A program made the translations under genes and the position numbers. Below the pieces are notes generated by a model, which saw only the letters and a program-made list of their open reading frames with translations, searched no databases and was not told the origin of the DNA. Below, piece by piece: positions 35,778 through 47,280 of a DNA stretch of 64,000 bases. The stretch is taken from contig JACATO010000321.1 in assembly GCA_018389105.1 (NCBI GenBank), positions 864,501 through 928,500 on the forward strand, read 5' to 3'. How positions within the stretch are numbered: the first letter of the stretch is position 1; each line of letters starts with the position of its first letter. This DNA is from Nautilus pompilius (Eukaryota; Mollusca; Cephalopoda; Nautilida; Nautilidae).

Positions 35778-36590
35778 ATGAAGACAACCCCGGCTGAGGC
35801 GATCCTGGCGGAAGCAAACCTCCCCTCCATCGACACACGAGCTACCCAGCTGAGCACCATAGCCCTCGAGAAATCACTGCGGCAGCAACCAGAAAATCCA
35901 CGCCATGAAATAGCAGAGAAAAGAGTCCCCCAGCGCACGAAGAAGCCCAGCTGGCGTGAGAAGGCCCGTATGACCTGGAGAGCGATCTTCGGGACCACGC
36001 GACCGCCGCAGAAGCCAGAACTTCTCCCTCCATGGATGGAGACAGGTGACCATATCTTCGAGACAACCGGGAATAAGTCTGGGGATGTGGAAGCCGACAA
36101 GAAGTGGGCATTGCAACGGCTGGAGGAAGGCTGGGACACCTACGACCTGGTCCTCTACACAGACGGATCAGCAACGAGCGGTAACGCAATAGGCGGTGGT
36201 GGAATCGTCGTCACCACTGGCCATCCAAGTGATCCTCAGATCTACCGCTCCTTCGCCATTCCAACTGGCAGATGGTGTTCCTCCTTCCAGGCGATGATGA
36301 AGGCGTTGCAGATTATCCTAGCAGAAGGGAACCCCCAGAAAGCCCGGGTGGTCAGCAACAGTCTTTCCGTCCTACAACGCATCCAGTCCATTCATCTGTC
36401 GAATCCATTACGCAACAACGACGAACAAACAATCCTCCAACTTCTCTCTGACCTCAAAGAGCGAGGGTGCCAAGTGACTTTCACCTAGTGTCCGAGCCAC
36501 TGCGGTATCATCGGCAATGAGCTGGCTGATGCCCAAGCGAAAGAGGGGGGCCAACTCCGATCAAGCAGATGTCGATTGCTACTACGAATC
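35778..36590 (+). pseudogene. LINE RNase H domain, degenerate
   Basis: An open frame of 236 codons from 35778 to 36488 begins within the post-polymerase linker (MKTTPAEAILAEANLPSI) and runs into an RNase H fold. LVLYTDGSATSGNAIGGGG (around 36147) holds the first catalytic Asp. The next expected acid, Glu in the AEM motif, is Met here (SSFQAMMKALQ). The Asp of the following DSLS motif is Asn (VVSNSLSVLQ). After a TAG at 36486, in place of the Trp in the usual WxPSHxGI, the frame continues CPSHCGIIGNELADAQAKEG with the last Asp. Two of four catalytic acids are lost. The changes look like ordinary point decay. Confidence 0.87.
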
Positions 36591-36678
36591 GGCTAAGGCG
36601 GCGATCTGGAGAGCGACTAGAGGCGGCCCGGCATCCCACAAGTGAGTAGCGAGAGTATATGGCAGCTGAGGTGAGAAG

Positions 36679-37002
36679 GTGAATCGTCTTGCTGAGATGG
36701 TGCTGTGCAGAAAGGAACAGGTCACCCTGAGCCGGCTACGCAGCGGTCACCACCCTGATCTGAAGTACTGGCTTGCAAAAATCAATCGGGCGGTTGACAC
36801 CATCTGCAGGAAATGCGGTCTCGGGGAGGAGACTGCGGAACATGTCATCTACGACTGCCCCCGTATTCACCGACCTCCGGCAGAACCACCCCCGCCAGAC
36901 ATCCTGGCGACAAACCCAACCCTTACTTTGGCCATCTGGGAGAAGTGGACCTCTACTCCAGATCTTCCCGACGTGTCAAAATCCACCTCCCCATCCTTCT
37001 AA
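36679..37002 (+). pseudogene. LINE C-terminal Cys/His region
   Basis: The 107-codon frame starts with MNRLAEMVLCRKEQVTLSRL and continues RSGHHPDLKYWL, then CRKCGLGEETAEHVIYDCP. The LxRLRtGH...C-x-C...E-x-xEHxxxxCP pattern is the usual end of RNase H-bearing LINE ORF2 proteins. The sequence 36490-36678 between it and the RNase H domain is out of frame. After the stop at 37002 a short 3' untranslated part leads to the CAA/A tail. Confidence 0.85.
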
Positions 37003-37089
37003 CCCTACCTTCCCATTGCTCAACAACAACAACAAAAAAAATCTTTAAACATTTTCCAATGTATGAAGAAACAACCAAACCATGTGATT

Positions 37090-37100
37090 GGGGGGGGGGG
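37090..37100. repeat. G11 homopolymer
   Basis: An uninterrupted run of G about 50 bases after the LINE tail, prone to length change. Confidence 0.9.
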
Positions 37101-39368
37101 TTGTTCTCAAATTGTGTCGCCCTTACTCTGCCAAGGACTGCAAAGTGCCCCTTTTCCTTTGCTGTCTTCATTAATGAAGCAATTAAATTTACATTGGTTC
37201 AGAAACAAGTAGCAAGTTTCATTTCTTATCAGGTTTCTTAGTTCAGCATGTTAAAAATAGATTCTATCAGCAAGCTGTTCCTTTCTAAAAGTACACTGAC
37301 TATGTACCTAAATCTAACACCAAGCTCAGGTGTAAAATTTTGATGTGTTCAGTTGCATTTCTCTCCTTTATGAATCAGCTGTGGCCAGCAAACCATTTAT
37401 TTAACCTAGGTTTTATCTTCTGCATCCTCTCTCCCACAGGACTGCTGGTTTTAAACTCATCTATAGTTCTGATTTATCTTGCTGTCAAGATAAGCCCTCT
37501 GACTCTCAGTAAGCCTATTGGGAAGTTTAATCTAGCTCACAAATGCATTCCATAGAGTTAAGTACCACACAGAAGCTATTTACTTACTGTCTTCACCCAA
37601 CAGATGATGAAGTTAATGTTTTTGCACATCTTTACAACAACAGAAACTTGCTTCTACAAAGCCATAGCAGGCAACAAGCAGAAAGTGCTTATTACCAGCA
37701 GTCAAATAGGAAAATCTATTCTGGGATCTCCAATCAGTTCTATTGTCAGTATGGTGTCAAGGTTGTGGCTTACAGTTTCCCTCCAGTTAAAAGGTTTTGC
37801 TATATTCCAGCAAGGCTAAGTCACTACACACAACATATCACCATCCATGTGCAGTTTCTGTTTGTTTCAAAAACAACATTAGATCCCATTGACAATGCCA
37901 CAATCCGGAAAACCAAAAGTCTGGCACCGCTGTGCATTTATTTGAAGGTGTGGCTGAGCACTTAGGATAGGTTAATATGCAAGGTCTATATTTTAAAGGC
38001 ATGTTAACATCTTGAATACCCTGCTGGCCACAAAAAAAAAAAAAAGCTATCAAACAGCTGCATCTTGTCAGTTTATCGGATATTCTTTGCTCCACAAAAC
38101 ATGGATGTGTGGAAAGTTTTTGTTATATACCTCACACCTAAAGTCTATTTTAAATAAAGTTTAAAATATTTTACAATTTAGTGTAAAAAGAGAAAATGGC
38201 AGTAATAGTGAACCAAAAAAAAATAAAGATTCAGAATCTTTATTCCATAAATTAAAAAGTATTACCTATAATATTATAACTTAAAATGGCTCAAAAATAT
38301 TCCAATAGTGTAAGCTAATCCTTATTTTAAAAAAGCCTGGTATTACTGACTAAATAAGTGTTGAAGATATCCTGACAACTATATCAGAAAAAAAAACAAA
38401 CTTTTTGCAAGTATAACTTCATTTTCATTTGCTTGGTAGTATAAATATATGGTAACCTGGATAAACTGATTGAGCATTATAAATCATACTGAAAAATCTC
38501 TTACCTTTATTGCAGTGACAATTGAAACAATGTCTTGAGAATAAAGCAGTTTGTGTATTACACAGCCAATAATACACCATGGCAGTGATCAGATGACAAT
38601 GTACAAAACACTACAGATTTCATGGGGTGCAAACTAGTTTCCAAGGATTTCTGTAGCTCTTCACAACATATCTATTTCCTCGTGTAACAGAAGCATCAGC
38701 TAATTGACATCAGTTTTTGTAGAGTTATATTAGGGTTTCAACTCTTGTACAAGCTCAAGTTGAGCAACAAATAAGGAATGGCAAAAAATGTATAATGCCA
38801 TGAAAATATAAAACCAACCAATAAAACAAAATGAATCAAGTTCTTCGGGAAGAAGGGTAGTTGTAATTTAATGAAGGGCTGCATTTATTCAGCAAAGGGG
38901 CCATTCAGAGCAAGCAAACCAATTAAGTGTTAACTGGTCTGAAATAGTAATTTGTCTTTGTTTCTCCATTTGTAATTCCTCCCTTGGTGAGGCCCTCTTC
39001 CAATCCATATCTAATAAGAAGGGATCCTCTCCGGTTGGCAACCAGATTCTACATAGCACATTGTGCAGCACCACAAACTAGTCTGAGTCACAAGAAAACT
39101 ACAGAGATGAATTTCTAAAACCTTGAGATGCTATTGTAATCAGAAGAAATTTTGGTCGCAGTTCCAATTAAATTTACACAACTACTAAAATATTCTAAAA
39201 TAATCAATTCTTTTCATAATTTTTGAGGGTTAATATTTGTGTAGGAAAAAAACAAAATTTCTTTCATAGCTATTTGAGACATTCGTGTCACATTACCAGT
39301 TTATGTGTTTTGCTATCTTACTATGATGCAAAAATTCCAAAAGAGTATTAATATACATATCAGCTCCT

Positions 39369-39391
39369 TAATAATAATAATAATAATAATA

Positions 39392-39423
<32 letters not shown>

Positions 39424-39438
39424 TAATAATAATAATAA
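39369..39438. repeat. (TAA)n microsatellite
   Basis: About 70 bases of AAT/TAA units with two identical interruptions (AATATAATAA), which suggests that an interrupted unit was itself duplicated. Confidence 0.95.
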
Positions 39439-42400
39439 AAGTTTTAATCTCATTTAAGTAATGTTTTAAATGTCTTCCCTATTTAAAGATAGATACCTAC
39501 AGATCGATAAGTAGCTAATGCTGGTTCTTCTGATGCCTAGAGTATCAATTTAAAACTACCTTTTGGTTTTAGATATTTGGAATCATCACAAATTCTAAAG
39601 GAGATAATACAGATTTTTCATATATCTCCTTCCACTCACTAAAACAAACAAACAACAAAGTCTCTTTCATCCATACTGTTCATCTATCTAAACCATAGCA
39701 AGACTATTTTTCACTCTATTTTTAGAATATAGCATTAGACATTCTAACATGTTAATAACACAGATATTCTGCTCATGAAAGTTCACCATATACTTATGAG
39801 TACTTTAAGAGAAAACAGTCAAATGGTCCAGATGAAGTAAGTAAAATGCACTGGAAGAATTTTGGAGAGCACTGGTACATCTAAATATCCCGATAAACAA
39901 TTACCGTTGTATTGTGTGTTGTTCTATACATCTTTAAACCAAACACACCGCTTCCGAGATCTAAGTCAGAAATATAGCAGATTAGTATGTAATACAACAA
40001 ACAGGTGATAGGTTAAGTAACATGAAGACATCGGGTCTGTGACTGAAAAGGCATGCTTTTTAATGATTGTTAATACAATCAGAAAACTGAATATTTCAAG
40101 AACTTTGCGGTGTGGGACATAAGGCTCAGCAGAATTACAGTTTTTTTGCAATTATTCAGCTTAGAATTATCATTAATTTTCAGTTTTTTTTAAAGGACAA
40201 AAGCAAACATTAAGGAAGAGGCACTAAAATTTTCTGATGCAAAAAAAGGAATAAATATGAATGATTTTTTTCTGTATATAAAACAGAAAATCTCACAATA
40301 AACAGAGAACATGCCAACGGTAATAATAACAAGACCATAATAAGAGAGAAAAGAATGAAGTCTAATCTTTTACATTCATCACTGACAAAGTCACTATTTT
40401 TACAGCTTGAGTTATTAGAAAAGCTGATGATGACAAAGTAGGCTTAGCAACCTGATTTTTTTCTCTCTAATGTTTATCTAAATGGAGAATTATTTTTTTC
40501 CTGGTGGTACAAACATCTTATTTTTTTTAAAGTGCATCTCTATCAAAAGTTTCTAGAATAACATGAGTAGAGTGAAGGTTCCGATAGTCAAAGCAGCTCC
40601 TATAAGTCACCGTTTCCCCACAGATAATTGAGTTCTCTTTTTCTTCTTCTTCCTGTGAACTAAATTTAAGACTAGAACTATTTGGACAAACCTTCAATTC
40701 AGGGTTAGTTAAGTTAAAAATTTAATTCTGCAGATTTAACAGCAAGGTTGCACAAATTTTCTGAGATGGTGATGCCTGATCTAACTTATTTACTCAATAA
40801 ATTAAATCCAAAGAGAAGCTAAAAACCTATTTTTTAAAGTCACAAACAGGGACAGCTTAAAGCAGCATTAAGTTATCTTAATAAACAAGCTAAATTTTTT
40901 TTCTTTTTAAGTAATAACTAACCTATATCAGTTAAAATAAAATAAAAGTGTTATTACTCTTCAGATACCGGTGATGCCAAAGCTCTCCTATTAAGACAAC
41001 TACAACTGTTCATCCAAGTTTCATAGTTGAGAAGATGGTGGGCTATACAGTGTACACTGGTTGTTCTGACATTACCAACTTTCTACCTACTTAATCAATA
41101 GCAGTCAAAACCCAACTACTACCTTTGAAGGATGAGAATATTTAATTAACTCTTATACACACTTGATCTCATTAGTAATCCTAGCTTTGATATCAGATTG
41201 TTAACAATAGATAATACTGTATGTGATAAACCTGTTGGACTTCATTGTTCTTTTTATCTTGTAATTCTGCAAATAGGCACGGAATAGTTTGGATCCTAAT
41301 ATATATGGTCTAACATATGACAAACAAATATATTTGACAGCAGTAGTTTAAAATAATTACAACAATACAGTGTAATTACAGAGGAAGATTATAAGAATTA
41401 CAAAAAGGTATCATTATGGAATTAAATAATTTCCGAATGTTAATAATAAGATAGGCATGATGGATCTATTAGAGTTTTAAATAAAGTTTTATAGAAAATT
41501 ATTTTGGGGAAGTAGACCCAGAAATCATACTTCTGCATCACATTTAAATTGTTTACCAAGCACATTAAAAGTCAACAAAAATTATGAGAAATGTCTCTCC
41601 TTTTTTAGCTATTTGTTTTATTTTCGTAAATTTTAAAATAAGCTTTTTAAATTTTTTCCATAAAAAACATGTTGACATACAAGATACTGAATAAAAAAGC
41701 CAGTTCTATCAGCTTTTGTTTGTGACGTACGTGTTCAACCCTGGGCAACTAAAGAGCTGGCATTTATTTCAGAGAAGTAATTACATATTTATTTTTGCAG
41801 TTTTGAAGATAGACTTAAAGCATTACTTTGATTTTTAAATCATGCTAATTTAAAAATTCTATTAGAAGTTCCAGCATGAAATATTTGTTTGCAGAGCAAC
41901 ATGCACTCAGTGTGTGCAATATTTGGATCATACTCAGCTGGTGGCAACTAAGAATTCACAGAAAAACAGGACGAAAGTAAAAACCCCAAATTCTGTTTTA
42001 TGTAACTTACAAAAATAAAACACTGATGAGAATTTTCTTTTACTATAATAAAAGCTACTGTTCAAATGAAGTTACTTTTTAAAATCTACCTGGGAATGTT
42101 CATTTAAAATCCATCTTAATTCTGATTTACATCCGTCAAAATAATAAACAACAAGGCGCTTGATATTTAATCTCAAACTAACAAATGTTTCCAAATTTAC
42201 ATCAGATTTGCTTTCTCTATAAATGCTGATAAATTAAAATTGCAGAGTTTATTCAGTAATCAATGACAAACAGAAATGCAGATTAGTCCACCTATGTACA
42301 TGAAGTAATTCATTAGTAGCAGAAATATTTAGGGGCTTGTTTTCAAAACAAAATTCTCATAGCAAAGGAAAGCTCAAAGCTTAAAATGTCAAGTGGCATA

Positions 42401-43859
42401 TGAAACATCAAATAACTATAACATCAATGTCTACCATGTCTCCATAGTCACAGCATGAAAATTGAACCAGACTTGAGAATTTACTGCCAATTTAAATGGT
42501 GCTAACATGAACCAAGACAGTGCATGACCAGTCATGTCAAATAAATATATGCTGCATAACTAATATTTGGCATGCTGATATTCTGGGAAAATAAATTCAA
42601 CTCTGGCTGATAATGACCACAGAAGAATACTGCTAGCCACAGCTATAAGAATCTTTAAAACAATTCTTTAAAGTTATAGAGGAACTGTTTATTTTGTAAC
42701 AGAAAATAGGGTTAAGGATCTTCTCAAGAATGCACAACTGATCCATTCCTTTATTTTTAATTCTACACTAAACTCTTCATAGCATTTTGTTGGACAACAT
42801 TCCACATCAAATCAACCTTTGAGGAAGGGGCCTATATCTCACCCTCTCAAGTCTTGAAACTTCTACCGAAGGTGCAAAGCTTCATCCTCCAACCCATAGT
42901 AGTTCCAAAGATGCAGGATAGTCAAAAAATTATGCTTAATTTTGCACAAGTTAAATCCATATTTCGTTGATCAGTAGCTACAGGACAGCTGTTGTCATCA
43001 AACTCTAGATCCTAGGAGAACTTCATATAAATTACAAACAATGTCAGAAATAATCTGAGTTATTTTTTATAAAAATTAGATTTATAGCAGTCATTTCATC
43101 GTGTCATATACTGAAGATGTGGAGCTTAATAGTGACCAAGCTAAGCATATTTTCTTCATCCTGGTCTGAAATATAACCAGAATATAGAGTATGAGCATTT
43201 TATCATTCCCATCTACAGAGTTTTGTACCTCTGAGGATTCACTCACCAATGCGACCAAAAACATTCCAACTTCCAACCAAATTACATATACTGAATGGCT
43301 ACATCTGGAGATGTAAGAATCACTGAAGACATGTTTGGCCATGCTTGTAAGGGATGGAAATCATCCAACAATGTTTACTACTGTGTGTATTCATACATGT
43401 ACTTTGAAATCAGACAGGGGTCTCTTTAACCTACCGAAACTGGACGGCTATCAGCACAAGTACATATGAATACTGTTTTACATGCAAAGTACCTTGAGAC
43501 AACACCAGCAATGCCATTGGTTGCTCAGGAAATTTATACCATCTTCCTAATTGTATAAGAAATTAGTGTCACTCGTTAATTGAACAGCTAGGCAGACGTG
43601 GTCTACTTTGAATAAAAAGGCATAATATGGAAGAAAAGACAGATAATTTGAAAAAGAAAATGAAACCGGGTGTCATCACAACAAACATTCCAAAAAGAAA
43701 GAAAGGCATGAAATAAATGGAAAGATTGTCAGCTGAAAAATTTGCAGCTGTCATTATGCCAGTGAAATTAGCACCAACTTAAAATCAGATGAACTATCAC
43801 TAAACATTTGCTTGCAGCATTAACAGGAAGATGCTAATCTTGTCAGAAAAAGTGTTGCA

Positions 43860-45690
43860 ATTCATTTCAAACTCACACCAAGAAAACAAAATAGAACTGT
43901 AAAACAATTGATACAGATACTGCTGACTTTCTACAAACTTTGATCCAGTAAGAAGTGAAACAGAAAATCTATGCAAGCATTGTTTGGTTAAGTTATCAGA
44001 AAAGCAAAAAAAAGGACAAATCTCAGTATTTAGAGTTTAATCCTTAAATTAATTTATGAAGTTGAGAAAGAGAAACTAAGTGACAGTTTCACATCATGGA
44101 CTACTCTCCTATAATACCCTAGAAAGGCTGGAGAGGAGAGCTACAAAAAGAAAGCTTGAAGATGATCAAAAGATAATAGGAAAAGCTGATACCAGGCCCA
44201 TTCCAACAATGTGAAATGTGATGATTGATAAGATGATTAAAAGGTAAAATAAAAATATTGAGAATCGTATCAAAAATTTAATATTTATTTTGGCCACAAA
44301 AGAGTTGGTCTATCTAAAAAAACAGCAAAAGAATTTGCTATCTCACAATGTGATTTGAAAAGCTCTGAAGATCACAAAAACAGAATAGTGCAGTGCCAAA
44401 CAAAGAAAATCACTCTAAGATGGAGCTATATGAAGTGGAACAATTTGATGAGGTTGATTAGAACAACTTTGTGTCTATTTAAATTGATAGAGAAAATTCA
44501 AATGAAAGTGATTGTTGCTATGCAACTTGAAAGAGCTGCACAAAATTTAAAAAACAATATATACCAGAAATTGGTTTCTCTAAATTTTGTGACCTGCAAG
44601 AAAAATTATGTGCAACTGCAATGTCATGAAATGCATAGTTTGTATGCTCCAGTAATTTTAGCAGGTGGTGGTACTGAAGCATGTTTACAGGATAGTCAGG
44701 ACTGCATTCTTCATCAGCATGAGCAATGCCCAGGCATGGAAGACCTATAAGAGTACCTCAGCAAAACTGTCAACAGTGATCCAAAGCAAATTGAGTTCAA
44801 TAAGTGGACACACATTGATAGAACACTGATTACAAAATAATTGCCTGTTGAGGAATTCAGCAAAGAATTGGCATAAAAATCTATTCCTTACTTGCCAAAC
44901 ACTAGTGCCTATCTGAAGGCTTCAAAGGAAAATGTCAAGTTAGAGAAACTGGTTGTTTTGAAAATCTTGTGCAAAATCCATCAGCACTGTAGCCAAGTAT
45001 ATGCTTTTTTGTAGAAGGTATCACATGTTTAAAGAGCATCTTTGGAAAATTCAAACATGTTCATTACTTCAGAGATGGCTCAGCAGCACAGTACAAAAAT
45101 TAAAAGAATCTCATGAATCTGCGCAGTTATAGCAAGGACAAGTAGAATGTAACTATTTTGTAATTAGTCATGGCAACTCTCCATGTGATAAAGTGGGAGG
45201 CACAGAAGATTGGCAACCGTGTAAATCTTCATTGGCCTATAGAGCCATTTCCTAATAGTGCAATCAATCTTTTTAGCTACTGCAAAGAGACAGAAATATC
45301 CTTGTTTTAAATAAAGACAAAGAAGCAGTTCAGCCATTACTAGAGAATAGATTTAAATTTGAGCATACATTAGCTGGAACAGGGAGGGGAGTCACCATTT
45401 TTAAGTCAATAACAAGTTAGCTGGATATCAAAGGACAATAGATAATTTCAAACAAATGCTATCATTTCCACTAATTTGGATATAAGAGATTTAAACCTGC
45501 AATCAGGGAAGTATGTCACATGCATCTATGAGGACTGGTGGATAGGAAATGTGAAGATTCAATAGAACAGAAGGATGCATATTCAGTTTATGCATCCTCA
45601 TGGCCTAACCAATGTACTGTGCACTATTCTCTGCAGTGAAACCTCATCGGATAGAGTACATATTACCATTGGCTCTGTATTAAATTGATT
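43860..45690 (+). pseudogene. Decayed copy of an unclassified repetitive protein family
   Basis: Several short blocks, in fixed order but in different frames, match a protein type that I recall as multi-copy and unnamed in Hydra- and octopus-like genomes: CILHQHEQCPGMEDL and FNKWTHIDRTLITK (44700-44835); a KSIPYLPNTSAYLKASKENV-like block (44880-44940); VHYFRDGSAAQYKN (about 45059-45100); YFVISHGNSPCDKVGG (about 45155-45200), the family's ATSHGKxxCDGxGG motif; GKYVTCIYEDWWIGNVKIQ-like residues (45510-45570); and HIQFMHPHGLTN (about 45580-45615). Many stops lie between them. The biochemical role of this family is not known to me; the multi-copy distribution suggests a mobile-element protein. 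Ends are approximate and no inverted ends were found. Confidence 0.55.
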
Positions 45691-47179
45691 TTTTGCTGTT
45701 ATAGCTAGCATTGTTTTTCATAAGGTACTTTATTGCTTTTCATGGTAAATAATAACTATGTATACTTTATGGATAATAAAAGAAGAAATAAATAACAAGT
45801 TGTTGTTTTACTTCAAAATTAATGGGAGCAAAATATTGGCAAATAAGATATATGGACAGGAACATTTGGAAAATGAAATGCTTTTTCCCTAAAATATTTC
45901 TTCTATAGTCAAATGAATGATATTTATGGCTGATGTTGATGACAAAATAGTATTTTATAGAAATTAAATTATTTCTCTAGTAAATAAAATATCTAGGTGA
46001 TGATTAGTAACTATGAAAATGGACAACCACTTTTCCATTTCGTTTACCAGAAAAGCAATAAACATATTTAAAGCTAAGTGTAATGATGAAAATTTAACTG
46101 AATCACTGCCTGATACATGCATGTTACTATTTCAGGTTTTCTAATGAGTTCCATTCTAAAACACGAATCAGATTTAAATTTGCATGTAATGTTGTTAATT
46201 AAGTGAATGTCTCCATTCATACATCTGATTACTTTAACACCCTAAATACCTCAACAAAGTTTGAAAAATACAAAACAAGCAAGCCCCATAAAACTAGTGT
46301 TATGTATGTATTTATTTCAAATAATTGACAATTTACCAATCACAGAGTAATATCAGTTATGAGAAACGGTGAGAATAAATAAGATGACATGATGAAAGCA
46401 ATGTTGATACAGAAGACTAAAGTATAAATTTAAAATAGAAAAGATATAACAATAACTCTGCGAACAAACAAACTGTATTAAAATTAACAATACAGGAATG
46501 TATTTTTTCATCCAATACACTGCATTACAATAATATTATTCAACTAAAAAAGATCCACCCGCTAATATAATCAATGACATTAATGGAAAACGTTTACCCG
46601 TTAAAATGAAAATGAACGCAGACTAAAATTTCAGTACAACCACATTTATAATCCAGTTATTCATATCTGAAGTAAGTTCCTTTCTCTACATGATATTAAC
46701 ACAACCAACAATGACAGACTTGTACTGTATTTATAAACAATGTTTTAATTATGAAGCTTTTATGTCCATGTTGTATACCTACCCGCCTTTCTTGTTAAAA
46801 TGTATTTCTAAGTTAAAAAAGGAAATACATTTAATGGTGATAAATGCCAACAAGTGCATGATACAATTTTGACCATTAAAATAACTCATAATACACATCA
46901 GATGTGAACAAACAAAAACATATTAGTCCATGCTTCACAACTCGTGAAATTTGCCTGAAGGTAAAGAATTATCTTCTCCATTTTAGCCCGTTACTTTCAA
47001 AGACCATGACTCAACTAATTAAGAGACATTAACTATTTATTTAAGCATGAAAAACAGTTTTGTTGAGGCTGTCAGATTTACTAAATTTAATACTTTTATG
47101 TTGGAAAGGATATTCTTTAAAGTAATACAGCTCCTAATCCTTTCCAAAAATCCTCAAAACAAACAGTATGTATACTTAC

Positions 47180-47280
47180 CAGATCCTTTCTTCACCAAAC
47201 ATGGCTCATCCAACCAAATGAAAAAGGTCTCATTCTTCTCATACTCTTCATCATCAACAATATGTACACTCACATACTTT
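47180..47280 (-). CDS. NCX: Na+/Ca2+ exchanger exon: Ca2+-binding part of CBD2
   Basis: This 101-nt exon has acceptor AG at 47281-47282 (TTTTGCAG) and donor GT at 47178-47179 (GTAAGT, near-consensus). It starts in phase 2 (one base completes the first codon) and ends in phase 1. The minus-strand translation begins KYVSVHIVDDEEYEKNETFF and ends IWLDEPCLVKKGS. The acidic DDEEYEKNxTFF run is the hallmark of the second Calx-beta domain and contains Ca2+ ligands in vertebrate CBD2. In vertebrate NCX1 and NCX3 this position is occupied by one of two mutually exclusive exons, A or B. This exon resembles type A (DDEEYEKNKTFF). No B-like partner was found by eye in the window. Confidence 0.95.

Larger units (their letters stand above)
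35155..37041 (+). mobile_element. 5'-truncated non-LTR retrotransposon (RNase H-bearing LINE)
   Basis: A block of conspicuously higher GC content begins abruptly near 35155, inside a reverse-transcriptase gene. It ends at 37041 with a (CAA)n tail passing into an A run. Domain order on the plus strand: reverse transcriptase, RNase H, C-terminal Cys/His region. The endonuclease and the first part of the polymerase domain are missing, as expected of 5' truncation during target-primed reverse transcription. I found no convincing target-site duplication. RNase H places it among I-type (I/Ingi/Vingi-like) LINEs; the exact clade is uncertain. The codon use and base composition are unlike the host intron. 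Confidence 0.9.
25408..47179 (-). other. Very long intron, about 21.8 kb
   Basis: The intron separates the CBD2 exon at 47180-47280 from the microexon. It holds the hAT relic (about 28730-29075), a weak LINE fragment (about 32515-32720), the GC-rich LINE (about 35155-37041), a (TAA)n tract and the repetitive protein relic (about 43860-45690). The stretches 25408-28700, 29100-32500, 32750-35150, 37050-43800 and 45700-47179 are AT-rich with scattered open frames under 145 codons that resemble nothing I know. Other cassette exons may be hidden here. Confidence 0.7.

Noticed and set aside
35555-36189. Antisense open frames of 194, 115 and 80 codons opposite the LINE
   Set aside because: They mirror the RNase H and linker frames of the LINE. 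GC-rich coding sequence often leaves long antisense frames, and no protein family is recognisable in them.
35120-37070. Target-site duplication flanking the LINE
   Set aside because: Bases before the 5' junction and after the CAA/A tail were compared and no convincing direct repeat was seen; the 5' junction is also only approximate.
43091-43342. Minus-strand open frame of 83 codons
   Set aside because: No recognisable motif, no splice signals fitting the exchanger, and no similarity to the Calx-beta domain.
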